In this document: one piece after another, positions 10,697 through 23,712 of the stretch
How positions within the stretch are numbered: the stretch's first letter is position 1
Layout of the letters: each line of letters starts with the position of its first letter
Position numbers and translations under genes: made by a program
NCBI GenBank assembly: GCA_002224055.1
Contig: AZLU01000014.1
Coordinates: 1-64,000, forward strand
Reading direction: 5' to 3'
Origin: Pezizomycotina sp. ARF18
Taxonomy: Eukaryota; Ascomycota
DNA length: 64,000 nucleotides
Notes under the pieces: model-generated
What the model saw: only the letters and a program-made list of their open reading frames with translations
What the model was told of the DNA's origin: nothing
The model's database searches: none

Positions 10697-11655
10697 ATGT
10701 CCTCTCTAAAAGCTCAAGAGAAGAACGCAAAAGTTGTCTTCAGTCTCGAATCGCCCTTCACAGAACTCTCGTCCCCTCAATGGTAAGCTTTTCTTTATCT
10801 GTGATCATTTGTGGCTACAATTTGGGCGCTTTCCCTTCGGGTGCTTCCAAAGAGATATAGGTCATTTTGAAATTCTCGTACTTTCAATTTTTCAGAGCAA
10901 TTCATTCGCTGACTTGTTTTGATTTACGCCACTTGACAGGCCGTATGTATCACCTCAGGGCCAACATGATATAGGGAACCTACTATATTCGTATGAAAAG
11001 CCTATGGTTCCTTGTTAACTGCGAAAAAAAAAAGTAAATGCGCTGATCCGGTGCGTATGTATCGTTGCATTCAATACTATTTAGATTCTTGGAATCATCA
11101 AGTGAGATCCCAGATGAAGACAAGGGTGATAAACAAGAGAAACAAGCAGGGCACCAGAAGAGACGAAGAAAAGAGAAGAATAAGAAGAAGCGGCTCGGTG
11201 GCAGCTTGTCTCCCTATCTTCTCGTCGGTCCGAATGCAGTAACATCGCATCTGGAGAGCTGCGCGAAAAGACGAACGCCATCGTCCTTCCCGTCGCACAT
11301 GAAAGGCGAAGCCGTGATGCGCTAGCCAAGGAGATCAAGCGGAACAACGACGGTCCCAAAGCTTATCGCAGTGTTCGTGACAAGCTGGATGGGCAGCCGA
11401 CGCTGCTGCATGCTCATTTACCCATACTGTGCGCGCTAGCTTCGGTGCCTCTCATCCAGCTACGAAGGGTGCTGAAGCGAGGCTAGCCAAGATATTGGGA
11501 ACGCAGAGGTAGGGTTCCTTGGTGTCCTTAGGGACGCTCCGGGAGCTGAAGTACTACATTGCACTATAAGGGAGGAGTCTCTGGGTTTTCTTGAACGTCC
11601 CGGTTGGCTGGATGGCTCCTCCATAGCGAATTTTTCGGAGACTAAGGTTAAGTAG
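10697..11655 (+). CDS. POP3: POP3-like subunit of RNase P/MRP (interrupted)
   Basis: Pop3 is an L7Ae-fold RNA-binding subunit of nuclear RNase P and RNase MRP, needed for tRNA and rRNA processing. The start MSSLKAQEKNAKVVFSLESP leads to SPFTELSSPQW; a 157-bp intron (10783-10939, GTAAGC..ACAG) joins it to WPYVSPQGQHDIGNLLYS. This is the typical Pop3 opening (SPFT...WP...). A second intron probably follows at about 10989. The body carries a Lys-rich segment, then LGGSLSPYLLVGPNAVTSHL, HAHLPILCALASVPLIQLRR, and the end GFLERPGWLDGSSIANF...KVK-stop. One or two shifts (near 11260 and 11490) interrupt it. The family call rests on motif order and general likeness, so it is good but not certain. Confidence 0.75.
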
Positions 11656-12451
11656 AAATTACTCGCTTATCAAAACTATATTGTATTATAATCTGATATA
11701 TCATCATTGATTGCTTCATTGGGGCGATTCGAATTCAAATTTATTTTTTTAGTTTTTGTTTGAATCGACTGTATTAAACTTAATCGACTTGTGTGTGTTA
11801 TCTGACAAAGAAACAGAACAAAGCAGGGACAGACGCTACGCTAAACTAGTCAAGAACTATATGCAAATTGAAAGGACAAACAAATAATAAAAAAGGAAGA
11901 AATAAAGAAAAAACAAGCTTATCTGGATAAACAAGATGCACGTTATCAGCAAGTAAATGATGAGTTTTTCTTTTTTTTTAAAAAAAAATAAAATTAGACA
12001 GTACTTCCTTGAACCAAGACCTTTTCTTAGCAGTACTCATCCGGTTAGTAGTGCGAAATAGCATCAAGCAAGGATGCTATGATTATGTATACGGTGCGGT
12101 GCATGTGAAAAGGCACAAAAAGGATAATGCTTCAATGTTGTACAGAAGAAGTGAACATGTAAAAGGATAGAGGAGGGACAAGGAGAACAAAAAGTATAAG
12201 CGGAGATGAAGTTGTAGGACCACTGGAGGATAATAAGGAAAAAATAAACCGAGTAAAAAGAAAAAGAAATACCCTAATTTTCAAACTCCGAAACATATGA
12301 ATTTGACAAGACAGAAGAAAAAGAACTAAGGAGTCCGAGATAGACAAACAGAAATAAAATTGCCGTTGTAGCATGTATTTTTCAGGGAAACCAACGATCA
12401 AGTCTCTATTCCTTAACTACAATGTAAGGGGTTGTGGTACGCTAAGTAGCT
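11656..12451. other. Spacer between convergent POP3 and BUD4
   Basis: AT-rich sequence with no recognisable gene. It holds the 3' flanks of two genes that face each other. Confidence 0.6.
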
Positions 12452-15400
12452 TCATCGATTACCGGAACTGTCCACCAAAAAAGGATTGAGGCCGAGCAGC
12501 GCCTGTGCGAGGGCTGAGAGTAGCCTGCTTCCAGTAGAAATCTGTGGGCGTGGAGCAGGACCACTACTCTGCGTTCTCTGGTGATGGGAGTGGTAGGAAC
12601 GGTGGGGCGTTGGGTTGGTATTCCGCTTGCGTTCTTTGGTGGGTAGGAGTCTTTTTCACAGGAGGCGACATAGGTAATGACTTTTGCGTATCTGCAGCGG
12701 AGTAGGAGGAACGACCTGTTGCTGAGAGCGCTTGCGATCGATTCGTTCTTTGGCGAGCACCATCTCGCACCAGCCCTTGGCATCGGGCAGCGGCCGATGG
12801 TCTCGTTTAGAACCTTCATCCACTGCTTCTTCTGCTCGGGCGAATCTGCATAGAAATCTATACACTCTCCATTTCCGAATCGTACCCGGAAGCCTTCCTC
12901 GACGAACATATAGCCTTCCTCATCCTCGGAGAAGCCAGATTTACGGCGCTTCTGAGAACCAGAAGAGGTAGTAAGGGTGTTCCGATCATCAATGAGCTTA
13001 ACAGCCTTGCTCAGGTTGATAGTCGCTCTTGGCTGGCGGGTACTCTCGTGGAATGCCTTTAGTCGGCAACCTTCGAGTCTAAAGAACGACGCCTCCAGAA
13101 CTATATATCCGGTAAAGAAGTTAGCAAACCATCAAAGGCAGAACTATGGTAATGGCAACCTGTGAAGATTGTTGAACTTACGGGACAATCTCCCCCTTGC
13201 TGTGATAGGTGGCCTTCAAAGGTTTGTGCCGCAACATTTTCGGCTTCCTTGAGCTCCCTGATGGCACTGTTCATGCTCTTGGGCATGTCGTTGTCGGTCA
13301 TTGACGGACCTTTAGGGATGAACATGAGCTGGACCTCCAGTTTTCCAATCTTGTACGGCGCCTTCTTAATGTAGTTCTTCTTGCCTTTAACACTGCTCAT
13401 TTCAACAGCCCACTCATTGAAGCAAGGAACTTCGACAATGGTTGGACGGCCGAAGGCCTTGGATTCGAAATCCTTGAGAGATACGTAGCTTCTAGAGAAG
13501 CTTCCATCCCGAGCAACGAGATTATGCAGAAGATCCCAGGCCGTTGGTGGAGCGGTAGGTTGTTGCCGCAAAAGGGCAGCTGCCTGCGCCTGTCTTTGCT
13601 GTTCAAGCAAGTGCATCCTCTCCATTTCCTTGCGTTTCTTAGGAGATTGAAAGATATTGCTGAACGCTGATTTAGATTTGACCTTCGCGAAATTGTTTTG
13701 ATGCGATTGAAGGTGCTTTGATTGAGGTGGCGGCTGTTGCAGGAGGTGGCGGCTGCGTCAATTTCGTTTGCAGCGTAAGCTGGAACTCGAGGTCATCGAG
13801 GACAACCCTGAAGATTTAATGTTAGTTAGGCTGCATTCCCGACCAGGTTCCACAGATGTACCGGGGAGGGGAGCACAGAACATACAACTCAAATTCCTGT
13901 CGATAGGGGCATTCTTCCCCAACTCCAGCCACGAAGTAGTGACGCAATGCAAACCGTTGTCCAGGGTCATACAAAAGTATGTAGGTTCACCCTGTGGCAA
14001 AGGAGTGCAAGGTCTTTGACTCCAATAACTTTGACAAACAACCTTCCGCGTTCCGTGCCTTGGTTGGTATCCTCCTCTTCCTCCGTAGGCGCGGCTTGCG
14101 TAGCTTGCTCTGGCTCCGCGTCATTTTCTTTGACGACGGGCAGCTCTTTTGAAACCCCTTGTTGTGCCATGGCATTGGCGTGGTGTTGGCGGCCGGGGTC
14201 AGTAGGCTTCTTCCTGAGCGAGTCGGAGCCCTTCAGACTGCGGCGCCTGGTTCCTGGGCTGTTGGAAGGTTTCCAAGGCTCAACGCTCCAACTCTTGGAT
14301 TGAGGATCTACCTTAGCCTTTTCACTCGTTTCTCCTCACTGGCCTCGCTGGTGGCGTGAATCACTTTGGTATTCTGGCGCATCAGGTATCCGCGCTGTTG
14401 AGAAAGAAGATTCGAACGTTAGCAGAGAAAGACACATTTAGGGTGAGAACCAATGTTGATAGAATAGAGTTTGTGGAGTAGTTTACCTTTTGCGCTTCAA
14501 TAAGACGGTTAAATTCTGTCGTAATATCGCTCATACGACATCCAACGTGAGCTCCAGCTCGGGAAGCGGGATAGAGGGAGACGACTCAGAAGGCTTTTCC
14601 TCGGAGCCCTCTTGCGTTTCCTGGCCGCTATCTTCGCGCTCGTCTCAGTGTCGCTGCCGGATTCATCGTCACCAGTCTGGCGGGTGGATTTTGATTGGTT
14701 GCGGCCTTCAATTCCTGGGGATGGCGGGACGGGCGGCGCGGCTACGCTGGCGCTAACTTGCCTTCTGGCGGCTGCCATGGCCTCCATGTCGGCTGGTGTC
14801 GCGCTCTTCCGGGTCTTCAACTTGGTGCCACTAGCAGACCTGATTGTTGCTTTTCTCTCCGGAACTGGAGACGGCGACCTTTCCTCATCAACTCCTCCTC
14901 GTAATCTTGGTCGCTGTAATCTTCATCGTCATATTCATCTGAATCGTAGACCTGGTGGCGAATAACAGAGCCCGTATCGTCCATATAAAACTCTCCGTCG
15001 TCATAAGCAAGTGGCTTTCGGGGTCATTGGCCGATTATTCTGAACAAACTCTTTGGTAGGTGGAGTTGGAACCGCCAGGGCTGGGGCCGCAGTACCTGGT
15101 TCTGACTCGTCATATCGGACATTGAAGGTGTCATGTATTCATTGAGGCCAAGGTCTTCGTTGCCCGCAAGAGTGGAAAGGTCCGGTAGTCCGGAGCTGAT
15201 CTTGTCCTCAGGAGTAGTTGATGGGAGACTCGTTAATTTCTCATTGAAAGTGGACTGCGTCGGGGTAGTTGGTTCGTCATCTTCGTCATCTGCTGCACCT
15301 TGCAGAGGCGTATCGCTGTACTTCGATTCGTCATCATCGTCATCGTGAGCATTCACTCCACCGTGCTCATCCTCGTCATCGCTGTATGGCTCTCTCATGT

Positions 15401-17305
15401 TCTGGTCGGACTCAAAGTCCCCGCCTTCGGATCCAGAGAGGCTCGCCCTGAGGGAGGGGCGGCTTGCTAGAGGCGACTTCGCCCGCTCTTCGATGTAAAG
15501 CTGCGCGATCGCACTCAATCTGAGCTGATTTTCCTCTGGGATAAGGTTATTTTCAGCGGTGGTGGATGCCTTTGCGACCGTGCTGTCATCGCTCGCGGGG
15601 ACGCTATCCTTCAGCTGCGCCGGCGACGAGGCATCGTCGGCCGAAGCGTTCGACTCCTCAAAAGGCTGATTGCGTCGGGCCTGCATCTGCCGACGGATGG
15701 ATTCGCGTGAGATTCTAGGCATTTTAATTCAGATGCCAAAACGGCTTCCGGGTCCGACCTTGCGCTTTCTCGTTCAATCGTGCAAAGCTTTTCTGGCTCG
15801 GTTGTGGAGAACGAGGGCAACCTCGGTGCAGGACTGAGCTCAAACTTGTCTCCTTCCTCCATGTCACTCCCGGGAATCCCCAAAGTGAAGACGGGACTGA
15901 AGCTCTCATTGCCTTCGTCCTCGCTGACATCAGAGTCTTTCTCTTCATGTCCTTCGTCGTTATCATCATTATCATTTTCTTCATCTTCCTCATTTCTTGT
16001 TGCTGTTGCGGCTTATTCGCAGTTTCGTCCATACTCATGTGTTTCATGCGATCATCCAGAGACATGATTTTCTCATCCTGCTGGGGCCCAGAATCTCCGG
16101 GGCGAGGACTATCGGTTGCCTGTTTGCTTGCTGCCTTCTCCGGGGTGGACATTGGGGACTTTGGAGCATGACCAGACGGAGCCTCTCTTCCAGTGTCAAT
16201 CTCCGGGGAGCCTCCGCAGAGTCCGTAAGCCCAGGTTGTTCCTTTGCTGAGGGAATCCGGGAAGAGGGCGTGCTCCGGCAGGGGAAAGCTTGGAGGCAGA
16301 GTCGACCGAACTTGCGGCAGCGGCGGGAGCGGTCGCGATCCCATGGGAGATGGAGTCGACCTGGGAAGCTTTCCCGGTCAGGCGTGCCGGCATCCAATCC
16401 TCGGGGCCGATGACAGGTATGTTTGCATCTTCTAAATCGTATTCGTCGTCGGAATCGTCGTCAGGATGGGACTGTTCAGATCGGTATCATAGCTCCGCTC
16501 CGTAGACGTTACCGAGGGATCCGGCGTTGGTGGTTCAAAACTCTTGAACCTGTGGGTCTTCGTCAAATGTGACCTGTTTGAGTGTCGGTGGACTCTGAGC
16601 GTGCAAGCTCATCGTCTACAAAGTTCCTAGGTCCGTTTATGTGGTATCCAGCGAGGCATGAGGATTTCGATAGGCGACCCCGCCATTGACGTTGTTGGAG
16701 CCGTACATGACAGCTTGCTGTTGCTGGAGGAGCGGCAATTCGCGAGTTTGTGGACTTCCCCACTGAACCCGGAGTCCTGCTCGGGTTTGGGGCAGCTCAG
16801 CAGTGTGAGTGTAGCTCTGTGACGAACCCTGAACATGTTCTTGGATACCCGAGACTGGCTCTTTAGCCTTTCGAGCTCAACTTTGCGGTTGCGAGGGAGT
16901 GTGAGTCTCTGTCAACGACAGTGGCCGATTCTCCTGCAGTTTCCCCTTGCCAGAAGGTTCGCGAGAACTTCCCTGAGAAACTTTGGTATGGGCTGGGGAA
17001 TGGAGAAGAAGAGGGATTCATCTTGTCCCATTGTTTTCTATTTCAATGCGTAGTTGTTAGTAAGTTAATGTCCCTCTTTCTCCCTAAGTATTAGAGAAAA
17101 ATCAAAAAATTCTTGGGAATGAAGCTGATCGATAGTGGCAAAAAAACGGTAGAGGAGGCAGTGAAAGAAGATGGAATGTTGCGTATAGATTTTCCTCGTT
17201 AGAGGATTTTCTTGTCACTTGGATGTAAGAAGGGCTGTTCCTACGCCTCTCCACAGAACTGACTTCAGATAATGCCCTCGTTGTGAGGGAGGGTGATGAA
17301 TCCAT
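12452..17305 (-). CDS. BUD4: BUD4-like anillin/PH protein for septation and bud-site selection
   Basis: Bud4 is a GTP-binding, anillin-like scaffold that acts with septins at the division site. On the minus strand the first exon MDSSPSLTTRALSE...SVERRRNSPSYIQVTRK fits the conserved N-terminal ERRRNSPS motif. An intron follows, with branch site TTACTAAC and acceptor AATAG near 17035-17055. A long low-complexity, acidic and Ser/Thr-rich middle comes next, and then the characteristic MPRISRESIRRQMQARRN (about 15722). The C-terminal third carries the conserved region LHNLVARDGSFSRSYVSL...EVPCFNEWAVEM and the PH domain ending MFVEEGFRVRFGNGECIDFY...QKKQWMKVLNETIG, then EMVLAKERIDRKRSQQQ. Frame breaks are numerous. 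The exact stop is uncertain (12442 or 12452). Confidence 0.88.
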
Positions 17306-17876
17306 TTTGGTAGCTTTGTTTTTATATATATATATATATATCTTTCTCTCTTTTCTTTTTCTTCAGAGGTTCTTATTGTTGTTGTGTTGTGTTAAATAAA
17401 ACACTGGAGGTTGTTGTTGTTGCTGCTGTGTTGTTGTTGTTTGTGGGAAGGTTGTCTATAGCAACCGTATTTTATTATTTTATTTTAGCCGAATACATTA
17501 ATTACGGGGAAAAGAAAAAAAAAAAAAGAAAGAAAAGAACGGGGAATTCAGATAGTAAGAGAATCAATCATATGCGAAGAAGAATATTGCCGTTATTGTT
17601 GTAATTCAATAGATATAACATTGGAAGGAGGTAGGTGTATATACCTTTTTTTTCTTTTTCCTCTTCTTGTTATACCTTTTTTTTGCGTTTTTACCACTGC
17701 TCGCACAGCAAATAGTAGCGGGATGCTGTATACTTAGTGTAACTGTTATTTCAGTTGCGCTCCTTAGATTATTCTCTTTTACTGCTGCTTTGATTCTTTT
17801 TCTTCATTTGTACCATTGAACTTAGAAAAAAAATCTTCTCGCACTAGGATGAGACAGCAGTATAGCTGCAGGATAC

Positions 17877-18177
17877 TCAAGATAGAAAGTTGATCCATAA
17901 GAAAGATTCAAGGAAGTCGTGTGTAGAAAGAGAGAGATTGGGGCTAGGAACCGAGCGAGACAGGGAGTGAGAGGGAATAGCCACAATGAGAGCAGAAAGA
18001 ACAGAGAGCAAAAGCCCTAAGAATATCCTAGATGCAAGCGATTCTCTTCTGATTCAACATGAGGTAGGGTCAAATAAAAAACAATAATAAGGAGGATGTT
18101 AGGAATGTGAATAATTTGCTTACTTGGTGTTGTGTTTTTTTTTTGTCTCCTGAATATCAATTGAGCAGCTATAGCAA
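17877..18177. repeat. Direct duplication, copy 1
   Basis: Starts TCAAGATAGAAAGTTGATCC and ends GAGCAGCTATAGCAA. It matches 18189-18484 over its full length, with many single-base indels and few substitutions. No coding sequence. A weak echo of the unit's end lies just upstream (GAGACAGCAGTATAGCTGCA near 17850), so a third partial unit is possible. Confidence 0.85.
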
Positions 18178-18188
18178 CTTGGAGATAG

Positions 18189-18484
18189 TCAAGATAGAAA
18201 GTTGATCCATAAGAAAGATTCAAGGAATGTTGTGTAGAAAGAAGAGAATTGGGCTAGGAACCGACGAGACAGGAGTGAGAGGGAATAGCCACAATGAGAG
18301 CAGAACAGAACAGAGAGCAAAAGCCCTAAGGAATATCCTAGGAATGCAACGATTCTCTTTCTATCCAACATGACGGGAATAATAAAAACAATAAATAAGG
18401 GAATGTTAGAATGTGAATAATTTGCTACCTTGTGTGTGTGTTGTTTTTTTTGTCTCCTGAATATCAATTGAGCAGCTATAGCAA
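18189..18484. repeat. Direct duplication, copy 2
   Basis: Second copy of the roughly 300-bp unit, with the same first and last words as copy 1 and only a dozen bases between the copies. Most differences are gained or lost bases in runs (for example ATTGGGGCTAGG against ATTGGGCTAGG). Confidence 0.85.
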
Positions 18485-19649
18485 TGATTCTTAACTTTGA
18501 GAGAGAATATACACCGATCCTTTCTCCTTCGAATTAACGAGAGAAAGAGATTGAGGGTAAGAGTGTAGCAGTGACTAGGCTGAGTATGGATTAGAGGATG
18601 ACTAGTAATGTACCAGTTGTTACTGAATGAATAGTTAAAGTAATTAAAGAAGAGAAGAAGAGAAAGAAGCAAGAAAGAAGAAAGAAATAAAAATAAAGAT
18701 AAAAAGAAGTGGTTTTTCTGGTCACGGAGGGTGTGTACTGGGGGTTATAATAGTTCCCATCCTGTCTGTTGTTGTTCTATACACTCTACTATTATTTGTT
18801 ATGGTTCTCTGGGGCAAGCTAACAAGCAGGACAAGCATATAAGCACCATTGAAAAAAAAAAAAAGAAAAAAAAAAGAAGAAATACCTCTTCGTCTTTAAC
18901 GCTGCTTGCTTGTGTGTCCAAGCCTAACAATCGATCAACCCCCTGGGAGCTCCAATTCAGACGCAAAAGTTTTCTCATTAGTGTCTCGTTTACTCTACTG
19001 CTTTGAACTTATCTCGTTCCCTAACTGATCCTAGTATTACGCCTTATTATTTACTACAACCGTTTAGTATTATTTACCCTTAACTTACCTTGTTTACTCG
19101 CCTACTTACTAAGTCTTCCTCCAAAGATATAAAAAATGGTGTAGATGTATCTCATAGCTCCGTTGCATGGTAACTCCATCGGGGTGTCGTCTTACTTTTC
19201 CACAACAGGCATCTCTTATACTTTTTTTTTTAAAAATTCCCTTTATCATCGGAAGTCCGTCTAAATTAAAATTGCATCGAGAGTGGAAAGGAACAGGGCG
19301 GCGTCTAAACAGAAGAAGACGAAAAAAAGAAAAAAAAACAAAAAAAAGGAACGAGAGGAAGACAGGACGCTAGGGTCTTCCATATCCTTCAGACTTCTCT
19401 ATCGCTGATATTGCGAAACCTTGGGAAGGAGTGCTACTTACGGTATTACCAGTATTTTCGCACGCTTCTTCCTCGATACAACCGCCCTGGAACCCGGAAT
19501 AAACAAAAACGCACGAAACCCAGGGTTGCAGGTATGCTCGCTCTCTCTTCTTCTCTCTCGGAGTCTCCCCTTGCTTCTTTCTTTTTGCCTGCGAAAGCTT
19601 TTTTTTTTTTTTTTTTTTTTCAGACGAGTTGTACGACGATCGGCAAATA

Positions 19650-19680
<31 letters not shown>

Positions 19681-19986
19681 GGCAGCCTTATATTTAGACT
19701 ACCGAAAAGGTAGAAGAATAAAAATTATTAACTAAATCCATTGCTTATTTCAATTTCAGAGAAGAAAAAAAAAAAAAAAAAAAAGGAAAGAAAGATCTTC
19801 TCGGTAAGCAATTTCCAAGAGTTACTTATCTTCTGGGCCCTTGCTAGTTCTTTTTTTTGGGTTACCGAGTACGGCGATCGAAAAACTGAGAAACGAGAAA
19901 AGAAGTTTTTTTTTTTTTTCAACTGAACCCTCTATTTCATGAAGTAGGTCTTTTTTTGTTTAATTCGAACTACAATCACTGTCATA

Positions 19987-21780
19987 TTGAGGAGAGTGGT
20001 GAGGGATGGCTCGTTAGTCTTAATGAGGGTGCATACAAATCATTATGTGTATGTGACGTTTTATCATACGAAACATACTCTGCCGGCAACCAGATTAGGC
20101 ACCGTTCCGACTGCCAGACCGCCACTTCCACACTCCACACCTTTCAATGCCTTGAAACGTCGGACGAAAGCTAGCTACAAGCAAATGCGCTGAGTCGGCT
20201 CCCGGTCTCAAAGCTCAAAGCGCAGCGCTCGCGGATGCAATTGTCCGGGATGTTGAAAAGCTAAAAGCGGTGGCCGAGGTGGCCGAGGTGGTATTACCAC
20301 GGACGAGAAAGAATTGAAGGCAAAGCGCAAAGGCGGGGAGATTCCCGTCATCGAGCGCGGTGTGGATGATCGGAGATATTTACCGCGCCGCTGCGCCGCT
20401 CATCACGCTCGAAGAATCGGATCGGGAAGACGGCAGTAGCGCAACAGGAGCATCATCTGCCCGGTACTGGGAGCAGGAGAGGCATGTTGTGGCGGGGAGC
20501 AGCCGTCCTCGATCTCGCAGTAATACGCCCTCAGATCGTGTGTCTCAAGCACATTCCGTAAGGCAGCGCTGCAGCTCGTACCGCGCAGGACAGAGTAGCG
20601 CTACGACGGCGATCGAGAACACCAACGTTTGAGTCAATGCGTTTGCTTCCCGAAGTTATTGAAGCTGTGAAGCAGGATGCGCTCCGCGACATGACCTTCA
20701 TAGACCTCCGGTTCAACGCCTTGTGTGCGAACTGATGAAAGACAGGCATTCAAGTTCTGCTGCTCCCTGGCCAAGCGCCGGCGCTAGGAAAACCAAGAGC
20801 TCATCTACTATCGCTGCTGAAACGGGATCCGGGAAGCTGCATACTTGCTACCGATTATAGACGTCCTGAAGCGGAGAGAACGCGCTGAGCTGGAACTCCT
20901 AGAGAGAGCAGGTGGAGGCGCAACGCAACGCCGAAAACTCCTGTCAAAATACGAGTTGTTCCCTGACGAACCGGTTAACCTGAGAAATCCAAGCAGGAAA
21001 GCCTCTCGCGGTCGTCTTGGTACCACATCCGAATTGCCACCCAGTAGGGAACCTTGGCTATGCGCTTTCGCACATTCCCAAATCCGTGCTCGGATGATCT
21101 CAGAGAAGTACAGGAAGTTGTAATACGTGCACGTCTGTTCAGGGGCCCGGTGGACATTCTGATTTCCCGCCGCACCTGCTTACACCATTACAGTGCCGAT
21201 CCAAATATACTCTCGCTGACATCGCATATCGTGTGGACGAGCCGATTCCTCTTTGATCGATCCTTCAACCAATAAACAAGATCATTGGAAAAGCAATCTG
21301 GAAGCCCTAATATGTGCTCCGCACGTACCCAAATCGCTCGATACCGTCGAGCGCTTTTACCGACACTACAAAATCGCTGAATACCTGCATACGAAGGGTT
21401 TTCGATGCGTGGACGTGAACAGAGACACGGAGTCCCGCGCATGATAGAAAGCTTTACGACCGAAAGACGAAGAGAAGGCGGGCTCACAGGCAGGACGACT
21501 TAAGGTTCTCGTAACGACCGATATTACTTCACGCGGGCATCGACACCAAGGCGTCAAAATGTCATTCTGTTCGACGTACCGTTCAGCACACGACTTTTTT
21601 CACCGCGTTGGCGGACGGCAGATGGGCGCAGGGCAGGGCGTTCGTGCTCGTCGATAAGGACTCGAACATGGCGTGGGTCAAGGATATCAAAAGGCCATGT
21701 TCCTCGAAAATCTTTGGTGTGAAAAAATCGAAATCACCAACAGCAACTCGGAAGAAAAGAAAAAAAACCAAATCGGCTAA
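19987..21780 (+). CDS. MRH4: MRH4-like mitochondrial DEAD-box RNA helicase (frameshifted)
   Basis: MRH4 is a mitochondrial DEAD-box helicase needed for assembly of the large mitoribosomal subunit. Visible in order: an N-terminal Lys/Arg-rich part (STPFNALKRRTKASYKQM, then LADAIVRDVEKLKAVAEVAE), the Q-motif-like TPIQRLVCELMKDR, motif I STIAAETGSGK, LPIIDVLKRRERAELELLER, motif Ib/GG-region GPVDILIS.PHLL, the DEAD box VDEADSLFDRSF, and the C-terminal RecA domain with VLVTTDITSRGID, NVILFDVPFST.DFFHRVGR and GRAFVLVDKDSNMAWVKDIK. The motif order and the MRH4-type end fit well. Frame shifts are frequent (near 20640, 20700, 20840, 21280, 21540). The true start is not resolved and a leader exon may lie upstream. 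Confidence 0.85.
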
Positions 21781-22219
21781 AAAACCTCATCGAGGCGAAG
21801 AACTGTAGTCGATGCCTTGCCGCAGAAAGTCGACCCCGAACGTTGGGGAACAGGGCAAGCAGCATGTTGCTTTCGCTCGGCGTAAATATCCATATTGCTC
21901 GCTAAACTTTCACCCGAGCGCTTTTGTACATATAAAGTTGTATAAAATAAAAAGTATCAACAGCTCTGACTCGCTTCTTCCAGTGGTATCGTTTTCTTCT
22001 GTGATACACATATGATATCTGACAACACAAGATCACGCCTTGTGAAACTCCAAATTCGGTCGCGCCAAGTGACTTTTTTGTATCATTACTATAATAGTGG
22101 TATTAGTGCTGATATATACATGAAGGAAAACTCTAGAAAACTCTATTAGATCCATGGAAGAATTGTATACGGTATCAAAGAGCCCCCCGGGCCAAAAAAA
22201 TGCAGTTTTGCCAAAGATT

Positions 22220-23679
22220 TCATCTAACGGGAAGATCCGAAGGGACTGTCCATGCATGACGAGCAAATTCCTGTGTGCGACATATTCGCTATCTGCATTG
22301 AATGTTAATACCGGCACAATATAGATAAATGTAACAAAAAAAAAAAAAAAAAAAAAAACCACTAGACGTGAATGATTATAACGATGAAGGGATCTCTTAC
22401 GCCATATCCTAAAGCTGAGAAAATTTCCGAGCTTTGAAGGCCCTTGATTCTCTTGATTTCGGAGGAACTGTAGTTTACTATCGCACGGCCAACCTCTTCT
22501 CGGCAATTTCATACCTGGTTCTTCGTCGTTTTCCTCGCAGGAACCAGACTGACAGCTTCCTGCTGCACGAAGCGCCCCCTACGCCCAGAACACCACCGGA
22601 GAAGACCGCCCCTGTTAGGCCTAGTGAGAGCCTTCCATGCCCCTTCGTCAATATATATGGTGCCTGCGGTTTGAGGCCGTGTAGCAGCCAAAAACTGCCG
22701 GTCTCGTATTGCGCGCGGCCTGGCAGAAGCGCGTGTGCAAGGGAGCAGAAGCTCTTAGTTCTTCATGAGTTGTTGCCATTGCGCTTATGGATACGGCCGA
22801 AAGGGATCTCGCCAGCGGTGGGGTGCTGTTTCCAGATTTTACCAGCGCCGGCGTGGAGCTTCCGGATTCTGCAAGCGCTGGAGTACTGCTTCCAGACTCT
22901 GCGAGAGTTGGAGTACCGGTTCTGGACCGCCTTCCTCCAGGAGGCGTCGAGGATTTCGCAATGGGTTCATTTGGCCAGAAAGAAGCTGGTGGTGGAGGTT
23001 GTGGTGGTTGTGATGATGGTGGAGGTTATAGGCTGATTTGCTAGGGCTCGAAGAAGTCCTTTCTCCCCTCTTGGGTGACGGTTCCCTGGACGCAGGATTC
23101 GACACGCTGGGCGTCCTGAGTGCCTGCACGTAATTGACAATGTTTACTATATTGCTTGGCACCGAGCTTCGGGTTATTATCGTTGTTACGCCCGCGGAGG
23201 TTGCTAGTCTGGCTGCCACAAGCTTCGTTGCCATGCCTCCGTTCCCAAGGCTGACCCCGCGCTCGACACTGTTCGGTGAGCATGCGTTAGAGACACAACA
23301 TGAAACGGCGGAGTATCCTTGCAATATTAAACCCCAATTCTTTTTCTGTCACTGTTGTTCCAAGGGAACAAAAAAAACCTCAAATTTCTTGCCCTCGATT
23401 TCGTATACCACGACGCAAGTTATCAAAGGGAAAAACATCACTGCTTACCATCTGCTTGTAAGATGCGATATCCTCGACAACTTCAATTGGTTCGCATTTG
23501 GGTTCGTCCGGGGGTTGCTGTCGTAGAGACAATCTACATCTGTCATTAAAAATAGATAATCGGCATTTACCATGCCTGCGGTAATGGCCGACAATGTATC
23601 GTTATCGCCAAATTTGATTTCCTATTCATTATTATTGATCCAAAAGTAAGCCCTCCATTGCCTAAGATCTTCAGCATGC

Positions 23680-23712
<33 letters not shown>

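Larger units (their letters stand above)
17306..19986. other. Long spacer with microsatellites and a tandem duplication
   Basis: The region upstream of BUD4 and MRH4 contains (TA)n at about 17322-17341, GTTGTT-rich sequence at 17390-17450, a 300-bp direct duplication (listed separately), and long A or T runs at about 18851-18875, 19598-19620, 19653-19676, 19767-19784 and 19906-19919. A possible leader exon of MRH4 may end at the donor-like CAGGTATGCTCG near 19529, but I cannot join it with confidence. Confidence 0.55.

Noticed and set aside
19421-19735. Overlapping open frames of about 100 codons before MRH4
   Set aside because: Mostly poly-Phe and poly-Lys from long T and A runs; at best a short leader exon of MRH4, which cannot be shown.
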